Source of the DNA: Isoetes taiwanensis
Lineage: Eukaryota; Streptophyta; Lycopodiopsida; Isoetales; Isoetaceae
NCBI GenBank assembly: GCA_021234155.1
Contig: JAJEKV010000045.1
Coordinates: 2,435,434-2,499,433, forward strand
DNA length: 64,000 nt
Direction of reading: 5' to 3'
Both the position numbers and the translations under genes were made by a program. The notes under the pieces were generated by a model, which made no database searches, was not told the origin of the DNA, and was given only the letters and a program-made list of their open reading frames with translations. This document shows, piece after piece, positions 35,030-47,575 of the stretch; positions within the stretch are counted from its first letter, which is position 1; every line of letters begins with the position of its first letter.

Positions 35030-37610
35030 GAATAGAATAGAATTGTTTTTATCGTCCACGGAGACCAATCGGCCTATGGGACCCAATACAAAAAGCGCAG
35101 CAGTCACATTACTGCCCGGATTAAAAAAACCCTGCCTCGAAGGGTTTTCGAGGGAAAAACCGTGGCAGCAATAAGACTGCTGACAACGATTAAATAGTTG
35201 ACTGAGGGCATATCTGAGCCCTCAAGTCCAGTACTTCCTGAATGTATGATCCGGTGGCGCCAGAAGTCGTGCCCGATTATCATGTGTAGCGGCTCATCGG
35301 GTCTAATCAAGGCGAACATAAGCGTGCGAATCGATCATATCCGGGCAGCGGACCGGAACACTCATCCTCAACGACTCCGTCTGGCGGACCGACAAACCCT
35401 ATCGGCGTGGCTCCCCAATTCATTGACTGTCTCAAACGGATATGGTGGGCACACAATGCGAATGGGGCGATATGCCATTGCTATTTCATGGGGCGGATGT
35501 GAGCGTAGGTAGCGATGTGGGCCTCGTTCTAATGTGGGATTTATGTCTTTGCTTGTAATGTGTTGTTTTGACTTGCTCGGGGCCACGGAATCCCAAAGCT
35601 TCTTTGGAGAAACAAGCATCAAGGTAACATCTCGGCGTCCGCGACCGCCTCTGTTTCTACACGGATGCACATGTGCTCACGGACATTCCATCTAGTTAGC
35701 CACTTGCACTCTTTTATCCTTCCAACAATTCTTAAGTCGTTGTGGTCCCATTGCCCTTTGCATAAGCCAAGTCGCGGTGAGCGATCATCATCCATATTTA
35801 CCACCTTCTGAAAATAGGCGATGTGTCTATCAAGGGCCTTCGTTTGAAGTGGCGAGGAAACCTGTCTCACGCAACAAAATTTGATATGGGACCGTGGATT
35901 TCACTCCGAGTGCCCGTGTTAAGAAGGCCTTCTGCACCTGTTCTAAGTCGCTCCAAGTAGCAAGGGACACCATTGGGCCCCAGATATCAACCCCATACAA
36001 AAGAACGGGCTCTATCAATACCCTGAACAGATGTGCCTGCTGTCCCCAATCATACAATTCTGCTCTGTGGTTATTGTGCTTTCCAGCCTGCTGCTACACG
36101 CAATCTTATGGAAGTGTCCCAGCATAGTAGAAAAGGAAACTCCACTCCCAGATACTTGTAAGTGGGTGTCACCTCCACTTGTTGCCCTCGATAAGTGAAT
36201 GAAGGGGGCCTTGGATGGCGCGAGGATGAGATTAGGACCACCTTAGTCTTGGCCAGATTGACGTTCATGCCTGTGGCTTGGCAGAATGTATCCAGAGCAT
36301 CTAGGTGAGACTGCATATCCTCTAGAGTGTGAGCTAAGAGGTCAACATCATCTGCATAGATGAGTTGCCTGATGACCTGATGCAAAAGTTGGGTCCCGCC
36401 ACCCCCATTGTCCATGAGCCAGTGTTCCAACTGGTCAATGTACAGATCAAACAATGTTGGGGAAAGAGGACATCCCTGGCGGACCCCAATACTGCTAGTG
36501 AATGGTTGTCTCGTCATCCGCATCCGACCTGAACAACTCTCGTACAACCTGTATACTGCATTTTGCATATCCACAGGAACCTCCAGTTGCCACAATCTTT
36601 CCCATAACTTTTCTCGAGGCACAGTGTTAAAAGCCTTCGCAAAGTCAACAAAGCAACAATACGAGTCCGTAGGCGGTTTACGCTATCCTCAACCAAAGTC
36701 CTCAATGTGAAGATATGATCAATGGTTGAATGCCAGGGTCTGGACCCTGCTTGCATGAGAGGTCGCACTCCTATTGCTTTCGCCCTTTTTGGTCAAGCTG
36801 TTGCTCAATAATGCACGGTAGCGGTTTGGCAAAACCGCCCGACCATGATTGTTCGGTAATTGGTTGGACTATGTGGATCTCCGCCTTGTAAATGGTGACA
36901 ACTCTACTTGTGGTCCCTTCTGGGGGGGAATCCTTCTGTAGTGCTCGTTGAACATAGTGGTTAGGATTTGGTACCATAGGCTCTCCTGCCCACTTGAGCA
37001 ACTCTGCCTGCATACCATCCAGGTCCGTTGCTTTCCCATTGGCCAAACGATGCAGACCCTGGGTAACATCATCCTCTGTGATTTCTAATGTCGGACGAAT
37101 CTGTGGGGGGTATGAGTGCTCGTGTCCCTTGAGGATCATAGAGTTGCTGCAAGTATTGTTCCCACTGCTCATTAGTGATGTTCCCCGTAGGCTGGGCTGG
37201 CTTTCGAAGAACCTTGCACCAAAAGGTTCTAGGATGGCTTTCCAACATGTAAAACATTTCCCTTTGATGATGTGCAATGTACTGAGATTTCTTTGCTTTC
37301 AAAAAAGCACGATACTGTGTGGTGGCATGTGGGCGCATTGCGAGGATCGTGATCCGGCGGGCCCGGCATTTGTATTCCTTACACTCGACATCAAACCACC
37401 GATTATGCGGGAATGTTGCAGTCCCTGTGATACTTCTCGGGCATGCTATCCCAAAACATCTTTTCTGCGGCAAGATGAAGTAAGCTCAATCGGTGACGGT
37501 TTTTTGCTCTAGCGTGGGGGCACTGCAAAATTCTGAAAAGGTCATCTATGAGCATATCAAGATAATCCTTTACCTGCTCATAATCCAATCGCAAGTGAGG
37601 TATACGAGGA
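35030..37610 (-). mobile_element. LINE copy B with reverse transcriptase, (TTCTA)n tail
   Basis: Minus-strand pieces in several frames align in order. RT fingers read LANGKATDLDGMQAELLKWA (about 37000). Then come FVDFAKAFNTVPREKLWERL across a shift (about 36620), GVRQGCPLSPTLFDLYID (about 36480), the catalytic QLIYADDVDLLAH (about 36350) and NLAKTKVVLIS, and after RT FRVLIEPVLLYGVDIWGPMV (about 36020). The 3' end at 35030 is a (TAGAA)n tail read in reverse. Frameshifts make it inactive; no endonuclease domain was recognised and the 5' end near 37600 is truncated. Copies A (16478) and C (59245) belong to the same family. Confidence 0.85.
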
Positions 37611-38454
37611 GCTTAGAGTATCCCCAAATCCAAAAACATCATAATCGACAGTCGAAAAAAGTCCTTACACAGCCTCATGCAAGTGGATAACAAACGAGCC
37701 CCTTACTTATGCTAAATAATGCAGCTCTATTTTGCATTCTGCAAATCACACATCAAGCGGCATCAAATGGCATATTACATCAAACCAACCTCTCAAAGTT
37801 TGCTTACCTAATTGATTGACTACGAAATAAAACGTGGAACAAAATAATACCTTTCTTTTGTTGGACATTCGGAGATCCATCAGGGTTGTTGAATCCGTGG
37901 CAGTATTTTGTTGTCTATTAGGTAGCTACGCAAATCGTTCTTACTTCAACACCTGTAGAATACAAAGTGGACTAAGGAAGCTTTGGCGCAATTTCTTGGC
38001 AAACACACCATGAAAAATGTTGAAGCCATATGACCTATGATATATATGAAATGTGGCACCTTGTAAAATCTTTTGAGAATCATAAAAACACAAAGACAAA
38101 GCGTAATTGTGCAATGGCAATGTGCTTTGGACGGTGCTTTGGCAGGTCTCCAGTCCTTGGAGTCTGTACTCAAACCAAACTCTTTGTGATTTATTTTTGT
38201 TTCTAATTCAAAAAGTAACTTTATTTCATCCTCCCATATATGTCAAACAACATGGAACACGAATTCGACTCCAACATATGTCCACTAGAAAAATTCTTCA
38301 GGCAGACCGGAAAAGTCGAAAGATTGGGCTGGTTGCAGTTTGGGAACTTCAAGATAAGTCTGAACAATAAGTAAATGTTTCTTCTTTCTTGACATCCATG
38401 CACTTTTTCCAATCATTACATGTATCGCAATAAAGTTCCATATATAATGATAAA
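37611..38454. other. No recognised gene
   Basis: AT-rich; no supported coding region. Confidence 0.4.
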
Positions 38455-38535
38455 ATTCAATTCAATTCTATTCTATTCTATTCTATTCTATTCTATTCTA
38501 TTCTATTCTATTCTATTCTATTCTATTCTATTTCA
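38455..38535 (+). repeat. (TTCTA)n microsatellite, probable orphan LINE tail
   Basis: About 14 units. It is preceded by GATAAAATTCAATTCAATTC, close to the GATAAAAACAATTC that precedes the tail of LINE copy B on its own strand, so it may be a very short 5'-truncated insertion of that family. Confidence 0.7.
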
Positions 38536-39237
38536 GACATGGCGGCCTACCATAAGTCTGGAGGGTCTGGCAGTCATCACTTATTTGAGAGTGTATGCCA
38601 GCATGTTGTTCACAGGCATGTAATGAAGGCGGCACGATACTCCAATGCTGCGCCGAAAATCTGGAGGAATGGGAGCATTTTACAATCATTGGCAAGACAG
38701 ACACCAATCCAAAATCGTTAGCAGCAGGTTCATATTTGAGTTCACAATGGCCACTATGTTCAGGCCAACTAAACAACATAGCCCCTTTAATTCTTATGTT
38801 CTACACATCAACAGAACTTCCTTTTATTTTTGCAGGTTGAGAATGGTAATCACATTAGTAAACCTTGTTGGTGAACGGTGGGCTACGGTTCCTCCCTTAT
38901 TCAAAATGATAATTGTCATTAATAATTTGGAAGACATCCAGATATAAGGTGGCTAAATTAGCATGTACAGGTTTTTTATTCAACCATAAAATCCAAAGCC
39001 TCTTAATGCGTTAAGTCTTCAAGACTATGAAGGAAACCTCTGTTTTCGAGCAAGAAACTCTAGGTTATTTTTCTTAAGAATTTGTAATATAATCATAATA
39101 ATGTATACATACTAGTGGGAGAATTAAAAATTGTATTCTTGATACGTTTCATACCTATTTACATATCCCTATTGGAAAGCAAAAGATATAGGATGGCTGT
39201 TGAGAGTGTTGAATATTTGATGGAGCCCAAACGCCCC
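38536..39237. other. No recognised gene
   Basis: Overlapping short frames only; none resembles a known protein. Confidence 0.4.
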
Positions 39238-39660
39238 CTTTTTTTTTAAAGATAAGCCTCCATTAAATATAAAATGTACAGTACAATGTAATGCTATCTA
39301 GAGTGAGGCCTCTACATCTCAACCTGGAGCATGTAGAGCAAACCACATTGTGAAGTAATGTCCTGCTATTTCAAAGGCAAACAAAGAAAGTACTCCGCGG
39401 TTGCTGACCAAGGTTTTGTGGACGAACTACCGCCGCGACGTCAGCTAAGACATCAACAGATTCAGATCTAGAAGTTCATCTACCGCCAATGAATTCGATG
39501 CAAACGAGCTCCAACAAATGATCCGCTCCAACAATTATCCATTCTCTCTCATTCTTAATCATATTGTTTCTGAGCCTAAACTCGTGTGGATTCATGGATT
39601 GGAGAATCCTTCCATCTTTTGTGATTACCCAAAGCCTCTTCTTAAGCCCAATCTTTCCAT
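39238..39660 (-). mobile_element. Probable retroposon 3' end and decayed frame
   Basis: A T-run at 39238-39248 is followed by sequence similar in layout to the 3' UTRs of the poly(A)-tailed LINEs at 27594 and 49247. Upstream on the minus strand (39480-39660) a frame reads GLKKRLWVITKDGRILQSM and EREWIIVGADHLLELVCIEF, which I do not recognise. Confidence 0.4.
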
Positions 39661-40079
39661 TAGTTTGTGATTTGCTATATTGAGGATTCTCTAGTGGCTA
39701 ATTCTTTCCCTTAAGCCCTTCTTATTCCAAAACTCAGTTTTTCTTGGAGATTCTTCTACTAGCAGAGGAAAACAGCTTAGAGTGGAAGCCAATTGCTTGC
39801 TTCTTGTGAAGCTTTTTAATCTACTCCAGGGTAAGAACATCCATCTCGAAAGCTTGTAGATTTCAAGAATGATTCCGCCTTTAAGTCTGTCTTATGAACA
39901 GTCTGTCTTTTGCCTATTTTAGATGATAGATGTTTATACCATTAACACTATCACTTATGAAATCACGGTAATGTTTGTTTTTCTTTCCTGGCAGATCACA
40001 GCTGCAAATTTTGTACTTCCATTGAATTGGTGGTATTGAAGCTATTTTTTTGGTTGTAATTAACATTAGCTTGGAGTTG
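39661..40079. other. 3' flank of the ENH1-like gene
   Basis: Should contain the 3' UTR of the minus-strand gene. No other gene seen. Confidence 0.5.
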
Positions 40080-40901
40080 TCACTGAAGACCATAGAAAAC
40101 TAGAGCTCCTATGGCAATAGCACCTGCAAGGACCCCCAAAATGGCTGATATTGGAAGACCACCACCTCCCAGGGCCCTCCCTGTTTCTGGATCATATCTA
40201 GCAAATCTTTTCTTTGGAGCTTGGCATTGAGGACACTCGAAGCTGTCAGACTAGACAAAATATCTTACGTGTTAGTTTACACCATTTAATTGATTTAACA
40301 TGAAGAACCAATACCTGGTCCTCAAAGGGCTTGGAAAGTGTGTATATATAACCACAATCAAGACATACATGAGTTGCTCTGGACTGTTCAAGTAAAATCT
40401 CATCAAACATGTGTCAGTTTCTTTTGCTTGTTGAAGTCAAATATAAAATAGTAATGTGCGTTGGTATTTGGTGATGATTTTAATGCCATCCTTTTAAACT
40501 GCAGGTTGAAAAATCACATACCTTTTGAGCCTCAGTTAGCTTCCTTCCAAATCTTGGAGGCGCAGGTCTTTTTGGTAGCCTCTTTACATCAACATCTGCT
40601 CCTCTGGATACAAAATAATTTTAGGGCAAAAACAAAGGCGAAGATTAGTTTGCATGCTAAGAATGCTTGAAAATATTGTTGGAGCATACCTATTCACAAC
40701 AAAATAAACAGAATCAGGTTTAGCTTGAATGGCTGTCTTGGTAAATCCCAGCTTATCAGCTGGCCATAATTCATCTCCAAAAAAACTGCTAGTGTAGATA
40801 ACCTGGTCCCCAGCTTTTAATCCAGCTTTGGCTGCATTGCCTCCTGCATCTACGCCCTGCAATACTATGTTTAAGTTCAACACTTACGCCTAATAAAGCT
40901 C

Positions 40902-40932
<31 letters not shown>

Positions 40933-41406
40933 GCCATACTACCACAGCAGACTTACAGTAATAACCACTCTGCCTCCAGGTTTTTGGCCAAGGGTCAGAC
41001 CAAGCGGCTTGTCCACTTCAGTCTCAAATGTCTTGGATGCTCCTGCTGTTTTAGCCCTAATCTGTATGGACGCCCTAATTACAATCAAAATGAACATGTT
41101 TTGTATCAACAGTTAGAAATGTGAGCTGTTAACTCACCTTCAGAGACGGTAAACCTTTAGATGAAAAAGAGCAAAAATTGCTCGACTGAATTCTGCATAC
41201 AGATGATCCGAAAAAAGAGCTCCGCTGCAAGGAATTGGAAGCAGAAAGGAATTAGGTATGCATGCCATTAGATTTAAATTTCAGAAGGTAAGTGTAATGC
41301 TAGATACCTGAGTTAGAAGAACTGGCGAAGACGGAGCGATGCTTGATGCCCTGGTTTGTTGTGAAAGTGTGGGCAGGGAGGAAATGGAAATGGTGGCAGC
41401 GGCCAT
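40080..41406 (-). CDS. ENH1: ENH1-like chloroplast PDZ-rubredoxin membrane protein
   Basis: Seven exons in phase: 41406-41308, 41224-41138, 41061-40957, 40856-40690, 40603-40522, 40383-40315, 40250-40080; 259 aa. Residues 1-62 are Ser/Thr-rich and acid-poor, a likely plastid transit peptide (the MAAATIS start is preferred to an upstream Met at 41499). A PDZ domain spans about 75-155 (PLGLTLGQKPGGRVVIT, then AAKAGLKAGDQVIYTSSFF). The rubredoxin iron site is C187-x2-C190 (CLDCGYIY) plus C209-x2-C212 (CPQC). A C-terminal membrane helix covers about 234-257 and ends FYGLQ. Layout and length match Arabidopsis ENH1 (At5g17170), linked to salt tolerance and redox balance. Intron 3 has a 30-T tract before its acceptor. 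No disabling change seen. Confidence 0.92.
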
Positions 41407-41561
41407 ATCCAGCAAAGCTGGTGCGCATATCTGCTCAGCATTGGTTAGAAAGGCATTGGGTCGGATTGGATTTGTAACGTGGGGTTTGCAAGACCACAAC
41501 CCACTTATTTCATTTATTTTATCTTCTTTTTTATTTTGGGAAGGCTTTGGTTATTGGGCCT

Positions 41562-41595
41562 GGAACGCCGCATGTAACGCCGCATGCGGCGTTCC
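41562..41595. repeat. 13-bp perfect inverted repeat
   Basis: GGAACGCCGCATG (41562-41574) faces CATGCGGCGTTCC (41583-41595) across 8 bp, about 160 bp upstream of the ENH1-like start codon. It is GC-rich in AT-rich DNA and includes CpG sites. Confidence 0.9.
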
Positions 41596-41784
41596 CTTTC
41601 ATCTTGCGTCTCCCTGCGGGATCCAAGTTTTCACTTGCAGTATTAGTTGCGGCAATTAAATGCTACGAGTTTGAACTCGAGCGCCAGCATTCAATTGCTG
41701 AATTCGATGGGCTGCACCTCTACGGAACATTGCTTACGATTTTCCTCAGCTCATTTTCCTTTGCAATTCTCCTCAGTTCATTTT

Positions 41785-41850
41785 GGCGCCTCAACTCATA
41801 CGATTCTCATTTCGGTGCCTCAACTCATACGATTCTCATTTCGATGCCTC
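41785..41850. repeat. 29-bp tandem repeat
   Basis: GCCTCAACTCATACGATTCT plus ATTTCGG repeated twice with a partial third unit. Confidence 0.85.
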
Positions 41851-44787
41851 AACTTAGTGGGATCCTGGAAATTTCAGCAGACACCATCTTCTTTGGCCAT
41901 TTGCAAGCACCGGGTAAAACACAACATTGGACGATTCAGGTGGTTAGATCATGTTGAGCCAGTGATTATTTTTTTCCAGGATTTGAAGCTTCAGGAGCCG
42001 ACCTTGGCATGTAAGATTTCGTCAAGAAGTTTCATATTGTTTTAAGTTTTCTATTTTTTCTTAGCTGAACCTTCGAATATAGGCTCTGGAGTTCTTCTTG
42101 GAGCCGGTCTTGGATGGTAAGATTTGGAGCTTTGCATCGGTTCAAAATTAGCGTTTTTGTCATATTCTCTTATTTGGATAATATTGTTATGTTTCTGCTG
42201 TTAGAGAAAAATAGCTTGCTGCTGTGAAGATATGCCAGTCTGATGTTGATGTGATGTGCAACGAGCTAGAGATATTTTCACTAATTTGCAGCAGAATATG
42301 ACACATTGATCCTATTTGGATTCTAAGTTTCCTGGCAATACAGGTATTATCTGTGAGTAACATCAGCACCTTGGAGCTTTGAAACAATGGCTTCTATATA
42401 AATCTAGAAACCTGTAAGTGAAATACTCACCTCTTTGAATAAATTCAATTTACTACATTCGGTATGCATTTTGGGTGTCTTAAATAATGCTATGATCTGC
42501 ATCTCATGTCCAAATGCTCTTGGATGCTTGCTGCACCTATGCCATTACTCTGCTCTTATTTTAAAATTTGCTTGAGCTCTACAGATAAATTCTTTTGATG
42601 CATGAAGATATCATTTTCCCATCTTTGATTTTTTGCATATTTGAGGTGGACTGGTAGAAAGAAAGATTGTTCGTCTTAGGTCCTCAAATACGACCAGTGC
42701 ATGAAAGGGTTAACCCTTTGTCCTATTTTGCCCTGCCATAACAAGTGTGATGGTAGACTGTAATAGCACGACGCGATTTAGATGCATCGCTCCATTTCCG
42801 AAATGTACTTATGGAGAAAAAATGGAGCACCAAGGACAAGGATACAGCAACAGAAAGTCTGGATACAAATTATTGCGATGTTTTTGGATGGGCTCACAAT
42901 TTTGTTTGTGCAATTCACTTCCATTTAGGTAAGGCATGAGGTCTTTTTTGGCTTTGAACCTGATAGATATAAAAGGTCTGAGATGTGCTAAGTGCATGAG
43001 TCCATGCATGCTTCTATCACAACATTTTCTGCTCAGACATGGAGTAAAGGTAATGTCAAAGTACTAGCTTAATGATTGAACACCAAGCAAGTTACATAAC
43101 AAACTATATTTGTTTTGTGTCATTTTCAACTTGAAGAGCTTTATAGCAAAGGCGCTGCTTTAATTTGTAAATGGCTGAGCCTGTTTTATTGGCTTTGAAT
43201 CTAACAGGAAACAGAGTCTTTTCTGCAGATGATTTCGGTAAGACCCAAGGCAGTTGTTTGAGCATTATTTGATGCTTCAGCACAATTCAGAAGCAAGATC
43301 ATGCCAAACATGTGTCCTACTTCATCATACTTGATCCCATGTTTTCCTTTTGAAACTTTAGTTTATGCTCTAGAAGTTGCCTTAGCGGTCGCAAAGGAGG
43401 CTTCACTTTATCTTATGTTGAAGGAAATGGAATCTTTTTTTCTATGACTATTCTTTCTTCTATGCAATTAACCAAAATACGTTGTTTGATCGACTGTTTT
43501 CTATTCATTTTCAATATGAATGACAACATTTTAAGATTGCACTTGGTTTGGTGCTCTTTCTATGATGTCAAGCAAGTAACATGTCTATAGGCAAGAATGC
43601 AAGCAGACATAGCATTTGAGCTTTTATTAAAGTTTATGTGATTTTCTTAAAAGGATCTTCTGTGCTTTACAGAGCAGAGCACACAGTATATGAGAGCACA
43701 CAGTATATGAATATGGATGTGAGGTTTCTTCTTCTGTTGCTTTATGAATCATTTGTAGCGTTAGGGTATACATTCTGAAATTTTATATTGGCAGTGCCGA
43801 TTTCATGTGAGCTTGGTAGTCAAGACTCATCGACGGTGTTAAGTTTAGGTCACTGCAGGTTAGACAAATAGTAGCCAGTTAAACATGTTGAAGCGCATTC
43901 AAGTTGTAGAAATATGAGTGCATTTGTGCATTTGTGAAGTTTTGTTATGGCATTACAATATTCTTAATTTGACCAACAGATTTGGAGAGTTATTTCTCCC
44001 CTACCGAGCTGTGCAAGAATTAGATATCCACTTGGAGCTTCTCTCTGCCAGTGTCACATGGAGCTTCTCTCTGCCGGTGTGAAATGAGGGTATCTTTTAT
44101 TCTTTCTTCTATTATTGTCTTGCAAATGCCAGCTGTTTAGATGGTTGCAGAATACTGCAAATGATGGTGCCCTTGCAGATAGGTATTTATATGAAAAGTG
44201 GTGGTCTAGAACTTGAGTTTTGGAAGGGGTACATCAGTCATAATATTAGGTAAGCAAGCATTTTGGTATAGATTCCCCATTGTTTTTGCTTTATTTTAAC
44301 TCATAGTATTTTTAAAGGCCCTCAGCCGAAGGATTTGGAGTTTCCGATTTGATAATGTTGGCTGGCAAATGCAGCTTTGGGGCAGTCAACCTTGCTCAAA
44401 TAGTGTGAGCAGGTGCTGCAGACCACCTTCTGTTAGAGCTTATAGCTCCTTTTGAGGTGAGAGTTTTATTGCGATCCCTATTTGTGATTTTTTAGGGCAA
44501 AAAAATAGAATAGATCACATCAGATTTTTCCATCTGTAGGAATGAATCATGCCAAATTCATGGGATAATTTCTAACATAACAGTTCAGGTGGTTGAAAGC
44601 TTATGCATATTCTTTTGATCATCCTTATGCATATTCTTTTGCTCGATCCATAGGCATATTCTTTTGTCTCAACGTTTCATGTAGGCCCTGAGGATGAGGT
44701 CTTTCAGTTATTATTTGGCATCCTTTAAAAGTTTCATTGATGATCCTCTACTTTGGCAGATTTGACAAGGTCTCATTGGCTACAGAA
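41851..44787. other. No recognised gene
   Basis: Several short duplications: a 19-bp one at 43680-43710 (AGAGCACACAGTATATGA twice), GGAGCTTCTCTCTGCC twice near 44033-44075, and GCATATTCTTTTG three times near 44605-44665. No exon chain could be supported on either strand. Confidence 0.4.
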
Positions 44788-45074
44788 ATGGCAGCAAAAG
44801 ATCTCGCTATCCGTAAGCTTCCTATTTGTGGCAATAGCTAAGAATCCAGACCAGATTGTGGCGTCGTTTGTCTCACGATTGGCATCTCTCATCTAACGAT
44901 TGGCATGTTTATCTGAGTTCAAATGTGCTCAATGAAATGGTAGCAAAAGATCTTGCTATCCATAAGCTTTTTATTTGTGGCAATAGAATCCAGACCAGAC
45001 TGTGGCGTCCTTTGTCTCACGATTGGCATCTCTATTGGCATGTTTAATTGAGTTCAAATGTGCTCAATGTTTAA
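44788..45074. repeat. 149-bp tandem duplication
   Basis: Copies 44788-44936 and 44937-45074 share GCAAAAGATCTYGCTATCC and TTTGTCTCACGATTGGCATC, with small indels between them. Confidence 0.88.
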
Positions 45075-47104
45075 GAATAGAATAAAAAGAGAAAATTTAA
45101 ATAATATAATATGAAAACCAACATGCTGAAGAACTCCAAAAGAATAGTTTCCCTCGCAGCGTTCTTAGATGAATCTAATATTATTAACTGCAGCTTCAAT
45201 ATGGCAAGATGCAAGATTTATAGATTGAGGCCATCTTTGGTTTGTTTCATTTAAAGTGATTTTTTTCCTTAAAGCAAATAAATGCGATAGGAATTGAAAG
45301 ATTTGTAGATTGTTGCGGCATTGGTGTTGTAGATTTAAGCACCCAACTTGAACCTTAGACTCGAAGGCTGTGGTCCAAGGAAATGGCTTTTATAAAAAAA
45401 CTAAAGTGAATACCATTAATCGAAAAAGAAATTGAAATAAACGATGAGAAAAATGGTTAACACAATTGACTTGTGGGCTAAAACAATACAACTCCTCTAG
45501 ACAACTTTAAGGTTAGTACATCCATTATATCATGCACTAAATTAATAATGATTAGGCTCCAAAATCATATCAACTTTGGGCCGGGAAGGGAGAGTGCATT
45601 GATTTATATTTATCCATTGTAGACGGATTGGATGAGACACTGAAAAGGGTGCTATTTTAACCAAGATATACTACGAATATTTAGAAATACAAAACTTAGA
45701 GAATTCTAGGAGAGATCTGCAGAATAGAAGCAGTAATTTTAGCTGTTGATTCATTATACTTCACAAATAACTAAGCAGATCATGAATCCCTACACACCCT
45801 TTGTACCTCGGAAACTTGGAAATCCTAAGCCAAGGGCGATAGTTCACGTACATCGTAGGGATGGTGAGTGTAAGATTTGTTAGTTCTAACAATAACAATT
45901 GATTTTATGCTTCTTAATAGGTTATTTTATGCGTTTCTCCTATCTTTTTCTGAAATGATATCTTATTGTAGGTCCCAGTGGCATATTGCTGTGTTGGAGT
46001 CAAAAAAGTTCCCCTCCAATAATACAAGCAGGAGTACCTGCTTCAAGTCAGGAGGCATCACGCACATTGGTGTTTGTGATGGGAGACAGTTTAAGGCTTG
46101 GGTATCGATCCCACATGACGCAGTTGGTGATTACGAGCTTCCAACAAAGTATAACATTGTTGTTGGTAGACCTGAGTCGCGCATGTTTACACATTCATGT
46201 TTGCCACCATCGGCACAACGACATGAGCTTCTATATCTATCAGCTTTGCAATTGAGCTTTACATCGAGCCTACACACGTTCCTAGAGTTCTTTGGGACAT
46301 GTTCTTTATGATGTGGATCTATTGAGATTGACGGATATAACCTCTATTTGCACCAAAAATATTTTGTATTTGCATGTAAACCCAGTATATTTGTTTAGCA
46401 TTTTGTTTGTACTTCATATTATGTGTATTGTTCACCATCTATATGTGTCTATTTCACCTACATATATATTGCCTTGAATGCATCGAGCATATTCACAACA
46501 CGATCACAACTAACACACATAAATGCCTTCACACGTCCACGACTAATGCCCGGCATCGCCGGGCACACGTTTCTAGTTTTATTTTATTTTTTAGCAGGGT
46601 TGTCTAACCCAAATGTTGTTGCAATTCTAGAGTGTCCATCTGTATGCCACAAGCCAAAATAATTGCATGATGTTGGATTTCATATTTTCCAATCCAACGG
46701 TCATGGATATCCTAAAAATCTAGGTAATTCCTTATATCCTTCGTCCTTCGTGGTCGTGGCCTTCTACACCCGACTTCTATTCACTCCGGCATGCTGCCAA
46801 ACTGTGCTTCATTACCTGCCTCCAACAGCATCCTTCTCATCCTTCATTCTTTGTATCCATCCTTCTCATATTTATTTTTCAACAGCTTCCAAGTAAGAAC
46901 CAATCTTTGGGGCTATGTATTTGGTGGTGGATTATGGGTTTTGGAAAAAAGGATGAACTGGGCAATCGACCAAGTCCATGCCGAATGTAGATACTAATGT
47001 TTTGGTAAATTTGCAAAATGGTGTAAGTGATGTGTGCGTTTGTGTGGAGTGTACCATCTTGGACAACTTGTTTGTCCCTTCCTTTGCGACAATCTTTTTA
47101 AAGA
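45075..47104. other. No recognised gene
   Basis: A 144-codon frame at 45877-46311 and an overlapping one at 45986-46255 match no known family and neither has supporting splice context. A small CpG-rich hairpin CCCGGCATCGCCGGG lies near 46550. Confidence 0.35.
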
Positions 47105-47575
47105 GCTTAAGAGTTTTGTTTGCACTTGGTTTTTGTCTGCAGAATGATGTTGTTCAAGCCTTTGATCTATGCATAAAATGGTCATGATAACTGCTAAAGT
47201 TTCTACATTTTATTTAAGCCATCCCGTAGGCTTATCACAATAACTAAGGCATTTCTTTTGTAGGTGTTCATCCAAATTGTATGTAATATTATTTTTCAAT
47301 ACCACCAACAGAAGATGAATGGATGATTTCATTTGCACAATTTCGCCTCTGAGGTAAACGATACAAGGTAAGGCTTAAGGGTTTTGTTTGCACTTGATTT
47401 TTATTTGCAGAATGACGTTGTTCTAGCCTTCGATGTGTGCATAAAATGAGCGTGTTACCTGCTAAAGTTTCTACCTTTTAAGCCAGTCCTGTAGGCCTAA
47501 CATAATAACTAAGGCATTTCTTTTACAGGTGTTCATGCAGCTGTATGTAATATTATTATACAGTACCACCAACAG
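47105..47575 (+). repeat. 268-bp-period duplication with exon-like cassette
   Basis: 47105-47311 and 47373-47575 are diverged direct copies. Each holds TTTTGTTTGCACTTG, a YTGCAG acceptor-like site, the frame NDVV-AFD-CIK, and further on TTTTRYAGGTGTTCAT. The repeated acceptor-plus-frame suggests duplication of an exon with its intron ends, but no host gene was recognised. Confidence 0.65.

Noticed and set aside
35198-35512. Plus-strand ORFs over LINE copy B
   Set aside because: Opposite-strand shadows of the reverse-transcriptase frames.
38420-38623. ORF with FYSIL repeats
   Set aside because: Translation of the (TTCTA)n tract.
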